Assembly (NCBI RefSeq): GCF_014196965.1
Contig: NZ_JACIEQ010000001.1
Span: forward strand, 372,001 to 436,000
Reading direction: 5' to 3'
Length of the DNA stretch: 64,000 bases
Source: Actibacterium naphthalenivorans
Lineage (GTDB): Bacteria > Pseudomonadota > Alphaproteobacteria > Rhodobacterales > Rhodobacteraceae
Of this stretch, positions 1 to 8,598 are shown one piece after another. The notes under the pieces are model-generated. The model had not been told where the DNA came from, made no database searches, and saw only the letters and a list, made by a program, of their open reading frames with translations. Positions within the stretch are counted from its first letter, which is position 1. Every line of letters begins with the position of its first letter. The position numbers and the translations under genes are program-made.

Positions 1-638
1 ACACCGGAACCATCGCGGTCATGGCCGGCGGGGTTGATGTCATCTATCCGGCCGAGAATACCGAGCTTGCCGGAAAGATCGCCGCGCAGGGCCTGCTGCT
101 GTCGGAACAGCCCGTCGGGCTCACCCCGCAGGCGCGGCATTTCCCGCAACGCAACCGCATCATCTCGGGCCTGGCGCGCGCCGTGATCGTGGTCGAGGCC
201 GCAGCCCGCTCGGGCAGCCTGATCACCGCGAAAAACGCGCTCGATCAGGGGCGCGAGGTTCTGGCGGTGCCCGGCCACCCGTTCGACGCGCGCGCCTCGG
301 GCTGCAACATGCTGATCCGCGACGGCGCGACACTGGTGCGCGGCGACAGTGACGTGCTCGAGGCGCTCGGCGTACCCGCGGAACCCGCCGCGCCCGCACA
401 GCCGGCCCGGTTTCCCGAAATCCCGCCGGGGCCCGCGCGCCGCGTCCGCGCGGCGGCAGAGATCCCGCAGCTTCACGCCGAAATCCTGTCGCGGCTCGGC
501 CCGTCGCCGCTGGCCGAGGATCAGCTGATCCGCGATCTGGACCTGCCCGCCGGGGCGGTCACGCCTGAATTGCTGACCCTGGAGCTGGACGGGCGGATCA
601 CCAGGCAGGCGGGCGGCCTGTTGTCGCGGGCCGACTGA
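1..638 (+). CDS. dprA: DNA-protecting protein DprA, 3' part of gene (5' end outside window)
   Basis: C-terminal part of the DprA/Smf family, which binds single-stranded DNA and loads RecA during uptake or recombination. The frame is open from base 3 to the TGA at 636-638. The first residues read TGTIAVMAGGVDVIYP, the conserved end of the Rossmann-fold nucleotide-binding core, followed by a conserved stretch with SEQP, FPQRNRIISGL and AVPGHP. The last ~60 residues (LHAEILSRLGPSPLAEDQLIRDL) match the C-terminal winged-helix domain found in many DprA proteins. The internal ATG at 21 is not the true start, because the conserved core continues upstream to the window edge. topA follows about 310 bases downstream on the same strand. 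Confidence 0.93.
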   Translation, partial: TGTIAVMAGGVDVIYPAENTELAGKIAAQGLLLSEQPVGLTPQARHFPQRNRIISGLARAVIVVEAAARSGSLITAKNALDQGREVLAVPGHPFDARASGCNMLIRDGATLVRGDSDVLEALGVPAEPAAPAQPARFPEIPPGPARRVRAAAEIPQLHAEILSRLGPSPLAEDQLIRDLDLPAGAVTPELLTLELDGRITRQAGGLLSRAD

Positions 639-948
639 ACCCGCCCGGCCGGGCAGAGATATAGGCCACGGCAGGCTGTCCGGCAGAGTACGGGCGCAAC
701 ACCCACGGGGCCATCCCACGGCAAACAGACGCCGGCTCCGGGCAGGGCGCCCAGATGGCGCGCCAAGCGCTCTTTCACCGCAAAACAGCGATGGCCACCC
801 CGCCGCGCCCCCGATGCCCCGATATTCACCACTATAGTGGTGCGGCCGGCCGCACCCGGTGGCAGTGTCGCCAACGCATTGACAATCTCGCCGCATGCGC
901 CACATCTTGCGCCGCCATGGGCCCCCTGCCCGACTCGAAAGGAAATTC
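639..948. other. dprA-topA intergenic region
   Basis: About 310 bases without a convincing gene. It contains two overlapping perfect palindromes (separate entry at 827-856). A purine-rich GAAAGGAAA stretch just before 949 serves as the topA ribosome-binding site. Short open frames exist on both strands but none has family-like protein sequence. The topA promoter should lie here; I could not pick out convincing -35/-10 boxes. Confidence 0.6.
827..856. repeat. Two overlapping perfect palindromes upstream of topA
   Basis: Bases 827-842 read CACCACTATAGTGGTG, a perfect 16-bp palindrome. Bases 839-856 read GGTGCGGCCGGCCGCACC, a perfect 18-bp palindrome. They share GGTG at 839-842, which can pair with CACC at 827-830 or at 853-856, so the two stems are mutually exclusive. 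The location about 95 bases before the topA start would suit an operator, a supercoiling-sensitive cruciform or a dprA terminator. No T-run follows, so a classical intrinsic terminator is unlikely. Confidence 0.75.
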
Positions 949-3456
949 ATGCCTGTTGTCGTTGTTGAGTCCCCAGCCAAAGCCAAGACAATCAATAAAT
1001 ATCTGGGCTCCGACTACACTGTGCTTGCCTCCTACGGCCATGTCCGAGACCTGCCGCCGAAGGACGGGTCGGTGGATACCGAGCATGATTTCGAGATGAA
1101 ATGGGAAGTGGCCAGTGACAGCAAGAAACATGTCAAGGCCATCGCCGACGCCCTGAAAGACGACAACACCCTGATCCTCGCCACCGACCCCGACCGCGAA
1201 GGAGAGGCGATCAGTTGGCATCTCGAGGAAACCCTGCGCAAGCGCAAGGCGATCAAGAAAGACACCGCTGTCAGCCGCGTGGTGTTCAATGCCATCACCA
1301 AATCCGCCGTCACCGAGGCGATGAAGAACCCGCGCCAGGTCGACGAACCGCTGGTTCACGCCTATCTGGCCCGCCGCGCGCTGGATTACCTGGTGGGCTT
1401 CAACCTGTCGCCGGTGCTGTGGCGCAAGCTGCCCGGCGCGAAATCGGCGGGCCGGGTGCAATCGGTCTGCCTGCGCCTGATCGTCGAGCGCGAGATGGAG
1501 ATCGAGGCGTTCCGCGCCCGCGAATACTGGACGGTCAAGGCGATCCTGACCACCCCGCGCGGCCAGAGCTATGAGGCGCGGCTGACGGTACTGGGCGGCA
1601 AGAAGCTCGATAAGTTCGATCTGGCCAACGAAACCGCCGCTGAACTGGCGGTGCAGGCGATCAACAGCCGCGATCTGACGGTGAAATCGGTCGAGGCGAA
1701 ACCCGCCAGCCGCAACCCCAGCGCGCCGTTCATGACCTCGACCCTGCAGCAGGAGGCGAGCCGCAAGTTCGGCTTCGGCGCGCGCCAGACCATGAGCACG
1801 GCGCAGCGCCTCTATGAGGCGGGCTATATCACCTACATGCGGACCGATGGCATCGACATGGCGCCCGAGGCGGTGATGGCCGCGCGCGACGCGATCAAGG
1901 ATCGCTATGGCGAGGATTACGTGCCCAAAAGCCCGCGCATGTACAAGAACAAGGCCAAGAACGCGCAGGAAGCGCATGAATGTATCCGCCCCACCGACAT
2001 GACCCGCGACGCGGCCAGCCTCAAGGTGTCGGAGCCCGACCAGCGCAAGCTTTACGATCTGATCTGGAAACGCACGCTGGCCAGCCAGATGGCCGCCGCC
2101 CGGATGGAGCGTACCACGGTCGACGTGGGCAGCGCCGACGGCCAGGTCGAGCTGCGCGCCACCGGCCAGGTCGTGTTGTTCGACGGGTTCATGAAGGTCT
2201 ACGAAGAAGGCCGCGACGATGTGGTGGTCGACGATGACGACAAGCGCTTGCCGCAGATCGCGCAGGGCGAACCCGCGGCCAAGCAAAGCGTGACCCCGGA
2301 GCAGCATTTCACCCAGCCGCCGCCGCGCTATACCGAGGCCACGCTGGTCAAGCGGATGGAAGAGCTGGGCATCGGGCGCCCCTCCACCTACGCGTCGATC
2401 GTGACCACGATCCAGGATCGCGGTTATGTGAAGAAAGACCAGAACCGCCTGATCCCCGAAGACAAGGGCCGGCTGGTAACGGCCTTTCTGGAGAATTACT
2501 TCCGCAAATACGTGGGCTATGACTTCACCGCCGATCTTGAATCCGAACTGGATGACATTTCCGCCGGCGAGCGCGATTACCATGAGGTCCTCGCGCGGTT
2601 CTGGCGTGATTTTTCGGCCGCGATCGCCGAAACCGCCGATCTGCGCATCACCGAGGTTCTGGACAAGATCGACGAGGTTCTGGCGCCGCATCTGTTCCCG
2701 CCCAAGGAAGATGGCACCGATCCGCGGCTCTGCCCCAAATGCGGCGCCGGGCGGCTGAACCTGAAAACCGCGCGCTCCGGCGGGGCGTTCATCGGTTGCT
2801 CGAACTATCCCGAATGCCGCTATACCCGGCCGCTGTCGGCCCCCAACGGCGATGACGGCAGCGCCGAGCTGGATGGCAAGATCCTGGGCCATGACGGCGA
2901 AGAGGAAATCACCCTGCGCATGGGCCGTTTCGGCCCCTATGTGCAGCGCGGCGAGCCGACCGAAGAGGTACCCAAACCGCCGCGCGCCTCTCTGCCCAAG
3001 GGCTGGGAGCCGGCTGAGATCGATCTGGACAAGGCGCTGCTGCTGCTCAGCCTGCCGCGCGAGATCGGGCCGCACCCGGAGGATGGCGAGCCGGTCGAGG
3101 CGGGCATCGGGCGCTATGGCCCTTATGTCAAACACGGGCGCATCTACGCCAACCTGCCCGATGTCGAAGAGGTTTTCACCGTCGGCATGAACCGCGCGGT
3201 CGAGGTGCTGGCCCAGAAAGCCGCCAAGACGGGGCGCGGGCGCGCCGCCGCCAAGCCGCTGAAGGAGTTGGGCGAGCATCCCGAAAAGGGCGGCGCGGTC
3301 AATGTGATGGAGGGGCGCTACGGCCCTTATGTCAAATGGGAAAAGGTGAATGCCACCCTGCCCAAGGACGTCGAGCCGGCGGATGTGACCATGGAAATGG
3401 CGGTCGGGCTGATCGCTGAAAAGGCGGCCAAGAAGGGCGGGCGAAAGAAGAAATAG
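949..3456 (+). CDS. topA: DNA topoisomerase I
   Basis: Type IA topoisomerase that relaxes negative supercoils by transient cleavage of one strand. The protein opens with the Toprim signature VVVESPAKAKTINKYLG and carries the catalytic motif GYITYMRTDG with the nucleophilic tyrosine at about residue 296. A C4 zinc-finger repeat (CPKCG...CSNYPEC) follows near residue 600. Three C-terminal repeats carry GRFGPYV or GRYGPYV, the usual C-terminal repeat domain of alphaproteobacterial enzymes, and the end is lysine-rich. Length is 835 aa. I chose ATG 949 because VVVESPAKAK follows directly and GAAAGG lies just upstream; an in-frame start at 895 would add an unrelated 18-residue extension. Confidence 0.97.
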   Translation: MPVVVVESPAKAKTINKYLGSDYTVLASYGHVRDLPPKDGSVDTEHDFEMKWEVASDSKKHVKAIADALKDDNTLILATDPDREGEAISWHLEETLRKRKAIKKDTAVSRVVFNAITKSAVTEAMKNPRQVDEPLVHAYLARRALDYLVGFNLSPVLWRKLPGAKSAGRVQSVCLRLIVEREMEIEAFRAREYWTVKAILTTPRGQSYEARLTVLGGKKLDKFDLANETAAELAVQAINSRDLTVKSVEAKPASRNPSAPFMTSTLQQEASRKFGFGARQTMSTAQRLYEAGYITYMRTDGIDMAPEAVMAARDAIKDRYGEDYVPKSPRMYKNKAKNAQEAHECIRPTDMTRDAASLKVSEPDQRKLYDLIWKRTLASQMAAARMERTTVDVGSADGQVELRATGQVVLFDGFMKVYEEGRDDVVVDDDDKRLPQIAQGEPAAKQSVTPEQHFTQPPPRYTEATLVKRMEELGIGRPSTYASIVTTIQDRGYVKKDQNRLIPEDKGRLVTAFLENYFRKYVGYDFTADLESELDDISAGERDYHEVLARFWRDFSAAIAETADLRITEVLDKIDEVLAPHLFPPKEDGTDPRLCPKCGAGRLNLKTARSGGAFIGCSNYPECRYTRPLSAPNGDDGSAELDGKILGHDGEEEITLRMGRFGPYVQRGEPTEEVPKPPRASLPKGWEPAEIDLDKALLLLSLPREIGPHPEDGEPVEAGIGRYGPYVKHGRIYANLPDVEEVFTVGMNRAVEVLAQKAAKTGRGRAAAKPLKELGEHPEKGGAVNVMEGRYGPYVKWEKVNATLPKDVEPADVTMEMAVGLIAEKAAKKGGRKKK

Positions 3457-3591
3457 CCCCCTGCCCGTGTGCCGCCGGCCCTTGCGGGGGCGACCGGCGC
3501 CGCTTGTTCGGAATTACGAAGGGCCAATTCATTGACTCTGCGGAACACCGGCGTCAAAACATCCGACAATTACGCTCTTGGGGAGACATCC

Positions 3592-4290
<699 letters not shown>

Positions 4291-4302
4291 GGAGAGCGTA
4301 TC

Positions 4303-4929
4303 ATGTGGGATCGTAATCAAATGGCCGCCCGCGCGGCGCAGGAGCTGGAAGACGGCTGGTATGTGAACCTTGGCATCGGCATTCCGACGCTGGTGTCGAA
4401 CTACATCCCCGAGGGCGTGCATGTGACGCTGCAATCGGAAAACGGGATGCTGGGCATGGGCCCCTTCCCGACCGAGGATGAGGTGGATGCCGATCTGATC
4501 AACGCCGGCAAGCAGACGATCACCGAGCTGCCGCAGACCGCCTATTTCGACAGCGCGACAAGCTTTGCGATGATCCGTGGCGGCAAGATCGCGATGGCGA
4601 TCCTGGGCGCGATGGAAGTGGCCGAGAATGGCGATCTGGCCAACTGGATGATCCCGGGCAAGCTGGTCAAGGGCATGGGCGGCGCGATGGATCTGGTGGC
4701 AGGCGTAGGCCGTGTGGTCGTGGTCATGGACCACACCAACAAGCATGGCGACAGCAAGCTGCTGAAGGAATGCACGCTGCCGCTGACCGGCAAGGGCGTG
4801 GTGGACCGGATCATCACCAATCTGGGCGTTCTGGATGTGGTGGAGGGCGGCCTGAAGATCGTCGAGACCGCCGAGGGCGTCACCGAGCAAGAACTGCGCG
4901 CCGCCACCGAGGCAACCATCGTCGGCTGA
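4303..4929 (+). CDS. scoB: 3-oxoacid CoA-transferase subunit B
   Basis: Beta subunit (208 aa), partner of the preceding gene. It begins with [30 protein letters not shown]. It carries the active-site motif [11 protein letters not shown], whose glutamate (Glu46) forms the covalent glutamyl-CoA intermediate in family I CoA-transferases. The conserved [16 protein letters not shown] and [11 protein letters not shown] blocks are present. GGAGAG lies a good distance before ATG 4303. A strong intrinsic terminator 24 bases after the stop closes the two-gene operon. Confidence 0.95.
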   Translation: MWDRNQMAARAAQELEDGWYVNLGIGIPTLVSNYIPEGVHVTLQSENGMLGMGPFPTEDEVDADLINAGKQTITELPQTAYFDSATSFAMIRGGKIAMAILGAMEVAENGDLANWMIPGKLVKGMGGAMDLVAGVGRVVVVMDHTNKHGDSKLLKECTLPLTGKGVVDRIITNLGVLDVVEGGLKIVETAEGVTEQELRAATEATIVG

Positions 4930-4952
4930 TCGGCCAGACGCCGGAACGATAG

Positions 4953-4983
4953 ACGAGGGCCAACCGGCCCTCGTTGTTTTTTT
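4953..4983 (+). terminator. Rho-independent terminator after scoAB
   Basis: Perfect 9-bp stem ACGAGGGCC / GGCCCTCGT (4953-4961 with 4966-4974) around an AACC loop, followed by a T-rich tail (TGTTTTTTT). It lies just after the scoB stop and points in the direction of scoAB. Confidence 0.92.
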
Positions 4984-5003
4984 CACGGGTGCCTTCGCCC
5001 CGT

Positions 5004-5387
5004 TTATCCGTCGGCGTCATTCTTCAACTGGTCGAAGATCGCGGCGGCGCGGGCGTTGACGATGCCATTGCCAGCCACGGTGCCGGTGTTGCCCACGAAC
5101 AGGCGATCATTGCCATCATCGCTCGCGGCGTTGAGGTTGGCGAAAATCTCGGCCGCAGAGGAATTGACGGCACCCCGACTGGCGGGACCCGAGTGTCCGG
5201 CAGTCGTCGGCAGAACGGCCCCGGATTTCGCGAACAGCCGGTCATTGCCATCGTCGCTTTGGCGCGAGATATCCGTGCTGATCCGCGCGGCCGTGCCATT
5301 CACATAACCAGAGGCGTCAAACGTACCGGCAAAGACCGGGGCGGAAACACCGACGAGCAGAGCGGTTGTCAGAGCAAGTTTTTTCAT
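5004..5387 (-). CDS. Small secreted protein with three internal repeats, function unknown
   Basis: 127-aa protein with a clear signal peptide (MKKLALTTALLVGVSAPVFA, cleavage expected after residue 20). The mature part contains three versions of one unit: GYVNGTAARISTDISRQ then SDDGNDRLF (27-52), GAVNSSAAEIFANLNAA then SDDGNDRLF (72-97), and GIVNARAAAIFDQLK then a shortened NDADG (108-127). The unit is G-x-VN-x2-AA-x-I followed by an Asp-rich turn that could bind a metal ion, though this is inference. I do not recognise the family. ATG 5387 is preferred because AAGGA sits 8 bases upstream; ATG 5396 overlaps that ribosome-binding site. A near-palindromic GC motif lies upstream (5415-5432). Confidence 0.7.
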   Translation of the reverse strand: MKKLALTTALLVGVSAPVFAGTFDASGYVNGTAARISTDISRQSDDGNDRLFAKSGAVLPTTAGHSGPASRGAVNSSAAEIFANLNAASDDGNDRLFVGNTGTVAGNGIVNARAAAIFDQLKNDADG

Positions 5388-5414
5388 TTCGGTCATCCTT
5401 TTGAATTTCGACAT

Positions 5415-5432
5415 GGCGGGGATATTCCCGCC
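5415..5432 (-). promoter_or_regulatory. Near-palindromic motif upstream of the repeat protein
   Basis: GGCGGGGATATTCCCGCC has two 9-base arms that pair with one mismatch. It ends about 28 bases before the start codon of the secreted repeat protein (minus strand). A similar element, GGCCGGGATTATTCCCGCC, lies upstream of the secreted-protein/ECF operon at 46372-46390. It could be an operator or an ECF-type promoter element; this is inference from position and similarity only. Confidence 0.35.
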
Positions 5433-5566
5433 TTGTGAACCTTAGTTGGGTGGGATGACTCCTCCCTTCAACGCACAAAAGCGTGAGCATTATCAGCAAT
5501 TTGTTCAAATCTGCACATAAGCTGTGGAAATTTGGAACGTTGTAAACGCAGCAGGGCTGAGCAGGA

Positions 5567-6376
5567 TCAGAGCGTATCAAGCGCCCGCAGGACACAACCG
5601 TCGCTGATCAGCTCTGGCGGGGTCGCGCACAGGCCGCGCGCCACGGTCCAGGCTGACAGGACCTTGGGAACATAGTCGCGCGTCTCTGGATAATCGGGCA
5701 CGCCGCCATTGTCGCTGACAGCGGTTTCGCCCGCGTTATAGGCCGCCAGCACCAGAACCGGGTCGCGCTCGAAGGCCGACATCAGCCAGTCCAGATAAGC
5801 CACACCCGCGCGGATGTTCTGCGACGGGTCCGACGGATCCTCGATCCCGAACCGCGCGGCGGTGGCGGGCATCAGCTGCATCAGCCCCGACGCACCCTTG
5901 GGGCTGACGGCATCGGCGCTGCCGCCGCTTTCAACCCCGATCACGGCAAGAACCAGCGCCGGCGACACCTGCGTGCCCGCCGTGGCGATCAGGATTTCCG
6001 CCCCGAACTCCTGGGCGATCTGCTGCAGATCCCCAAGCCGGGGCGCATGAACGCGCGCCCCGCCCGGCCCGTTTGCCAAGGCTGCCACCGCCGGGCCCAG
6101 CCGCCCGGGCGCACTGTCCTGCCGGGCCGGAGAGACCACCTCCCAGTACCAGCCGTAGCGCGCCCCTCCAGCCGGGGGTGCCTCTGCCGCCTCTTCGCCG
6201 GGCGGCGGCGTGAAGGGTTTGGGCGCGATCTGGACCGTGATCCGCCGCGATGCGCCCGGCGCCGGGGGCTTTGCCCGTTTGAACGTGAACTCCGGAAACG
6301 GCGGCGGCGCCTCGCCCAGCCCCGGCGTCGCGGCCAGCGCGGCCGCAATGAGAATGACGGAACCTGTGCGGCGCAT
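5567..6376 (-). CDS. Periplasmic lytic transglycosylase (SLT domain)
   Basis: 269-aa exported murein hydrolase. It has an N-terminal signal peptide (MRRTGSVILIAAALAATPGLGEA), a proline-rich linker, and a C-terminal transglycosylase SLT domain from about residue 125. The SLT motifs are present: VIGVESGG with the catalytic glutamate, SPKGASGLMQLMPATA, QNIRAGVAYLDWLM, and VLAAYNAGE. The enzyme cleaves the glycan backbone of peptidoglycan and leaves 1,6-anhydro ends. It is transcribed away from the adjacent pilus locus, and such enzymes often open the wall for envelope-spanning machines, so a role with the Tad pilus is possible but not shown. A general wall-turnover enzyme is the alternative. Confidence 0.88.
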   Translation of the reverse strand: MRRTGSVILIAAALAATPGLGEAPPPFPEFTFKRAKPPAPGASRRITVQIAPKPFTPPPGEEAAEAPPAGGARYGWYWEVVSPARQDSAPGRLGPAVAALANGPGGARVHAPRLGDLQQIAQEFGAEILIATAGTQVSPALVLAVIGVESGGSADAVSPKGASGLMQLMPATAARFGIEDPSDPSQNIRAGVAYLDWLMSAFERDPVLVLAAYNAGETAVSDNGGVPDYPETRDYVPKVLSAWTVARGLCATPPELISDGCVLRALDTL

Positions 6377-6742
6377 CTATCGGATCCTGCTCCAATCCGG
6401 CGTTGTTTGGAAAATTATCGCAAAATTCCTCTTTTGATACCACCAAAAGCATGACGCTGCGGCAGGTGACAGACGATTCCCGACCCGGAAAAGCTGTACC
6501 TCGGGGACCTTCGGAAAAAATCTTATCACTTTTTTTCGTTTATAATCAGTATGTTATAAAGATCCACCCCGACTTTTCCGGGCTTACAAAAATTGTCTTA
6601 ACTGCGCCCAACTCCTGCCCCAATCCAACGGCTTATTAGGGCCATGCCACGGCGGGGATCGGGCCAACACAGAGGCCGGCCCGAGACGATCCAAAGAGGC
6701 GAACTGAAACGAGCTAACGATCTTAACTGAGAGGGACTTCCA
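6377..6742. promoter_or_regulatory. Divergent control region between the transglycosylase gene and the Flp pilin operon
   Basis: 366 bases with no gene. Bases about 6505-6605 are strikingly AT-rich for this genome and include an exact -10-like TATAAT at 6541-6546 and a TTATAAA at 6554-6560, but no good -35 at standard spacing. The 9-mer TCTTAACTG occurs twice, at 6596-6604 and 6721-6729; TTAAC resembles a CtrA half-site, but full TTAA-N7-TTAA spacing is absent. GAGAGGGA before ATG 6743 is the pilin ribosome-binding site. This is the likely pilin promoter region; the exact promoter is uncertain. Confidence 0.5.
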
Positions 6743-6937
6743 ATGAAACTGTTCGAAATGATCAAAAACTTCCACAATGACGAATCCGGCGCCGTGACCG
6801 TTGACTGGGTTGTGCTGACCGCTGCGGTCGTTGGCCTGGGCTTCGCTGTTCTGGGCACCGTCAAGGGCGGCCTGACCACTCTGGGTTCCGCCATCTCCAC
6901 CGAAGTTGGTGGTGTAACGGTTGCTGCCGGCGACTAA
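6743..6937 (+). CDS. flp: Flp-family type IVb pilin (first copy)
   Basis: 64-aa prepilin of the Flp/Fap class, the structural subunit of Tad pili. The leader MKLFEMIKNFHNDESG ends in Gly16, the expected processing site for the CpaA-type peptidase, and is followed by AVTVDWVVLTAAVVG and a hydrophobic helix. The predicted mature subunit is only 48 residues. Canonical Flp pilins have Glu-Tyr at mature positions 5-6; here they are Asp-Trp. The gene is first in the Tad locus and is followed by a hairpin terminator, which should make it the most abundant transcript. The second pilin at 7171 shares an identical 16-residue core. Confidence 0.92.
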   Translation: MKLFEMIKNFHNDESGAVTVDWVVLTAAVVGLGFAVLGTVKGGLTTLGSAISTEVGGVTVAAGD

Positions 6938-6967
6938 TGCGCGCCCCGGCATCCGCCGACGAAAATC

Positions 6968-7000
6968 AAATGCCGCGCCTCAGGGTGCGGCATTTTCCTT
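6968..7000 (+). terminator. Terminator/attenuator between the two pilin genes
   Basis: Stem AAATGCCGC / GCGGCATTT (6968-6976 with 6987-6995), extended inward by further pairs, followed by TCCTTTT. It lies 31 bases after the first pilin stop. Partial termination here would give excess pilin mRNA over the assembly genes downstream. Confidence 0.75.
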
Positions 7001-7170
7001 TTGAAACAAACAGTTTCGCTAAAACCCAAATCGCCGATCAACCAGCAGGATATGGCCATTTTTTCGCCCCAATATGCAGGCAGTGTCGCCGCCGAGAGGG
7101 TTGTGGGCGCAAGGTCCGTCGAAGGTCTGCGACCGGATCGCGTGGCGGCAAGAGCACTATGGAGAGCGCA

Positions 7171-7359
7171 ATGCGCAGCAGTTTGAAAACATTTCTAGCC
7201 GCCGAAGACGGTGCCGTCACCGTCGATTGGGTGGTGCTGACCGCGGCCGTGGTCGGCATGGCCTTTGCCGTCATGGTGATCTTCAACAACGGCCCGGCCA
7301 ACCTGGCCACGACCTTTGCCACGAAGGTCGGCGCGATTTCGGTGAAGGCGGGAGACTGA
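7171..7359 (+). CDS. flp: Flp-family type IVb pilin (second copy)
   Basis: 62-aa prepilin with leader MRSSLKTFLAAEDG, processing expected after Gly14, and a 48-residue mature chain, the same mature length as the first copy. The core GAVTVDWVVLTAAVVG is identical to that of the first pilin, while the rest of the helix and tail differ (e.g. NNGPANLATTFATKVG). ATG 7171 is chosen because GGAGAG lies at 7161-7166; the in-frame ATG at 7159 would place that site inside the coding region. Much longer in-frame extensions upstream are non-homologous. It may be a minor pilin or an alternative major subunit. Confidence 0.85.
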   Translation: MRSSLKTFLAAEDGAVTVDWVVLTAAVVGMAFAVMVIFNNGPANLATTFATKVGAISVKAGD

Positions 7360-7546
7360 TCGCCCGCCACCTGAGGGGCGAACGGACAACGCTCTGTTCA
7401 CGGTTTCGCAAAAGTCCTTTCTTTGGCCGCGTTGGGCCCAAGCTTTTGCCGCAATTTCAGGGCAGGGTTTAATCGACAAACAAGCATCGCTTTGACCGGC
7501 CTGAAACGGGCGACGGACATGCGAAAATTACGAGGGTGAATGTATC

Positions 7547-8389
7547 ATGCGGCTGGTATTTGGTTTGGTTCTGCTTGTCGGTTTGGGGCTCGCGGGGTTC
7601 GCGGTTTACATGGCCCAGGGGTATATCTCGCAATATCAGGTCGCGTTGGCGCAGGAGAAATCGGCGCGCGCGAACCAGATCAAGCTGACAGAGATCTACG
7701 TCGCCAACCGCGCCCTGGCCTATGGCGAAACCTTCACGCTTGAAGACGCGACGCTGGTCAAATGGCCGGCCGAGGTTGTGCCCGAGGGCGCATTCGCGAC
7801 CGAGGATGAGCTTTTCCCCGAAGGCGCCGAAAATGCCCGCACCGTGCTGCGCCCGATCGAAGCCAACGAACCGCTTCTGGCCATCAAGGTCACTGCCCCC
7901 GGCGAAGACGCGGGCATCACCTCGCGCCTGAGCAAGGGCATGCGTGCCTTCGCCATCAGCGTCGACGTGAAATCCGGCGTCTCCGGCTTTCTGCGCCCCG
8001 GCGACCGGGTCGATGTCTACTGGACAGGCTCTGTCCGGGAACGCGCCAAGGTGACCAAGCTGATCGAGGCCGGCGTGCGCCTGATCGCCGTGGACCAGAC
8101 CGCCGACGAAAACCGCTCCAGCCCCGCCATCGCCCGCACCGTAACGGTCGAGGCCAGCCCGCGGCAGGTCGCGGCCCTGGCGCAGGCCCAATCGACCGGG
8201 CAGCTCTCGCTGTCGCTGGTCGGCGCCCAGGACGAGACGGTTTCCTCGGCTGTCGAGATCGACCAGAACCAGCTTCTGGGCATCGAGGAAGAGCAAAAAG
8301 TCGTCGAGGCAGCGAAACCCGAGGTCTGCACCATCCGGACGCGGCGCGGATCCGAGGTGCTGGAAATCCCGATCCCCTGCACCAACTAA
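7547..8389 (+). CDS. cpaB: Flp pilus assembly protein CpaB
   Basis: 280-aa CpaB/RcpC family protein. An N-terminal membrane segment (MRLVFGLVLLVGLGLAGFAVYMAQG) is followed by a SAF domain starting around IYVANRALAYGETFTLEDATLVKWP, then the CpaB body including SKGMRAFAISVDVKSGVSGFLRPGDRVDVYW. CpaB is periplasmic, acts with the outer-membrane secretin CpaC, and is needed for Tad pilus biogenesis. It follows the two pilins by 187 bases and is separated from cpaC by a hairpin terminator. Confidence 0.93.
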   Translation: MRLVFGLVLLVGLGLAGFAVYMAQGYISQYQVALAQEKSARANQIKLTEIYVANRALAYGETFTLEDATLVKWPAEVVPEGAFATEDELFPEGAENARTVLRPIEANEPLLAIKVTAPGEDAGITSRLSKGMRAFAISVDVKSGVSGFLRPGDRVDVYWTGSVRERAKVTKLIEAGVRLIAVDQTADENRSSPAIARTVTVEASPRQVAALAQAQSTGQLSLSLVGAQDETVSSAVEIDQNQLLGIEEEQKVVEAAKPEVCTIRTRRGSEVLEIPIPCTN

Positions 8390-8410
8390 ACGCCTGAGAA
8401 CAACAGCTTG

Positions 8411-8445
8411 GCGCGGCTTCACCGGATGGGGAGCCGCGCTTTTCC
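8411..8445 (+). terminator. Terminator between cpaB and cpaC
   Basis: 8-bp stem GCGCGGCT / AGCCGCGC (8411-8418 with 8432-8439) followed by TTTTCC. It lies 21 bases after the cpaB stop and 155 bases before cpaC, so cpaC probably has its own promoter in 8446-8598. Confidence 0.7.
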
Positions 8446-8598
8446 GTTCTGTGGCAAAACCCGTCTGTTGCGCCTTATCCACATAAGTATCCGCGCCCAA
8501 CCGCTTGATTCTTGCAAAAAAACGACAATTGCCGCATTCTGCGCGGTAACAGGGCAAAAAAGACCCGCATTGAGGCGTGATCGGAGAGGCAGGATCAC

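Noticed and set aside
832-3279. 815-aa open frame opposite topA
   Set aside because: Same GC-driven antisense artefact; topA carries all catalytic motifs.
6596-6729. CtrA control of the pilin promoter from repeated TTAAC
   Set aside because: Only isolated half-sites occur; no TTAA-N7-TTAA arrangement was found, so it was kept only as a note.
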